Assembly (NCBI GenBank): GCA_002502705.1
Contig: DAQB01000158.1
Location: 1 to 5,103, forward strand
Direction: 5' to 3'
Length of the DNA: 5,103 bases
From: Thermoplasmatales archaeon UBA582
Lineage (GTDB): Archaea; Thermoplasmatota; Thermoplasmata; Thermoplasmatales; Thermoplasmataceae
Positions 5,022-5,103 of this stretch are shown here, in pieces. The notes beneath the pieces are model-generated. The model saw nothing but the letters and a program-made list of their open reading frames with translations. It searched no databases and was not told the origin of the DNA. Both the position numbers and the translations under genes were made by a program. Position 1 is the stretch's first letter. Each line of letters starts with the position of its first letter.

Positions 5022-5103
5022 CTTCCCGTTTCAATGACAGGAGTTGCCATTACCGGCAGAGCTCCAATCTCCACGGGCGTGAATTCGGGAGTGCCCCTCC
5101 CTA
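5009..5103 (-). CDS. tnpB: TnpB (IS200/IS605 OrfB), C-terminal end only
   Basis: The last 30 codons of a TnpB RNA-guided nuclease, ending in TAG at 5011-5009; the rest lies beyond the right edge. The reading frame gives GRGTPEFTPVEIGALPV, then MATPVIETGSPLR. The TPVEIG core and the final ETGSP-LR are the tail typical of archaeal OrfB/TnpB proteins, and the frame runs into the right-end hairpin exactly as in intact elements. The RuvC-like catalytic Asp-Glu-Asp residues and the zinc finger are not visible, so it cannot be said whether the nuclease is active, degenerate, or a dead TldR-type derivative. It is transcribed in the same direction as the VIT1 gene, whose ATG is 80 bp past this stop codon. 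The family call is strong for so short a piece because tail sequence, hairpin and GGATGTCA end agree. Confidence 0.72.
   Translation of the reverse strand, partial: GRGTPEFTPVEIGALPVMATPVIETGSPLR

Larger units (their letters stand above)
4973..5103 (-). ncRNA. Omega RNA (reRNA) 3' part and presumed guide, partial
   Basis: TnpB proteins use an RNA copied from the 3' end of tnpB and the element's right end, with a guide of about 16-20 nt from the adjacent flank. On this strand the scaffold would run from beyond the window to about 4993, and the guide would be about 4992-4973 (reads CTAATCATTCAATATGTCAT). Three hairpins fit a folded scaffold: 5087-5101 (GGGAG/CTCCC), 5045-5058 (TGCC/GGCA) and the right-end hairpin 5002-5021. 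The 5' end is outside the window. Existence and limits are inferred from the family. Confidence 0.55.
4993..5103 (-). mobile_element. IS200/IS605-family element, right end (runs off window)
   Basis: The segment holds the tnpB C-terminal codons and, read on the minus strand, a hairpin followed by GGAGGATGTCA, the kind of right end common in archaeal IS605/IS1341-type elements. The boundary is set at about 4993, the end of TGTCA; the exact base cannot be fixed without an empty site. These elements leave no target duplication, and none is expected. Whether a tnpA gene is present cannot be seen. The base composition here is clearly more GC-rich than the AT-rich DNA beside it. Confidence 0.75.

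Overview
The window reads as a piece of an archaeal chromosome, most likely from Thermoplasmatales or a close relative; I infer this from gene content and signals, not from a marker gene. The case rests on four points: a stand-alone XerA-type tyrosine recombinase, an isoprenyl diphosphate synthase of the archaeal lipid pathway, a rubrerythrin-VIT1 fusion, and TATA-like boxes placed so close to the start codons that the transcripts should be leaderless. No Shine-Dalgarno motif is well placed at any of the four complete genes. The DNA is moderately AT-rich, with frequent AGA/AGG and ATA codons.

Layout, left to right. (1) 1-619, plus: the C-terminal two thirds of an EamA/DMT-family membrane transporter whose start lies outside the window. 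(2) 621-1823, minus: a 12-helix major facilitator transporter of drug-exporter type, convergent with the EamA gene and one base away from it. (3) 1824-1931: a short divergent promoter region. (4) 1932-2792, plus: xerA, with all expected catalytic residues. (5) 2784-3836, minus: a trans-isoprenyl diphosphate synthase, tail-to-tail with xerA and overlapping it by 9 bp. (6) 3895-4929, minus: a protein with an N-terminal ferritin-like diiron domain joined to a VIT1/CCC1 iron/manganese transport domain. (7) 4930-4992: an AT-rich promoter region rich in inverted repeats. (8) 4993-5103, minus: the right end of an IS200/IS605-family element, containing the last 30 codons of tnpB, the right-end hairpin with the tnpB stop codon in its loop, and the presumed 3' part of the omega RNA (reRNA).

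The genes do not form one pathway. The two transporters handle solutes or drugs, XerA probably resolves chromosome dimers, the prenyl synthase feeds membrane-lipid synthesis, and the rubrerythrin-VIT1 protein probably handles iron or manganese. The last two genes are tandem on the minus strand with 58 bp between them, but each has its own TATA-like box. No intergenic stretch exceeds 300 bases.

The most notable points are these: the TnpB/omega-RNA end abuts the VIT1 promoter in the same orientation, so the presumed native guide is copied from that promoter; the prenyl synthase carries a Tyr-Phe pair before its first Asp-rich motif, as in eukaryotic-type farnesyl diphosphate synthases; and palindromes overlap or adjoin the TATA-like boxes of xerA, the prenyl synthase and the VIT1 gene.
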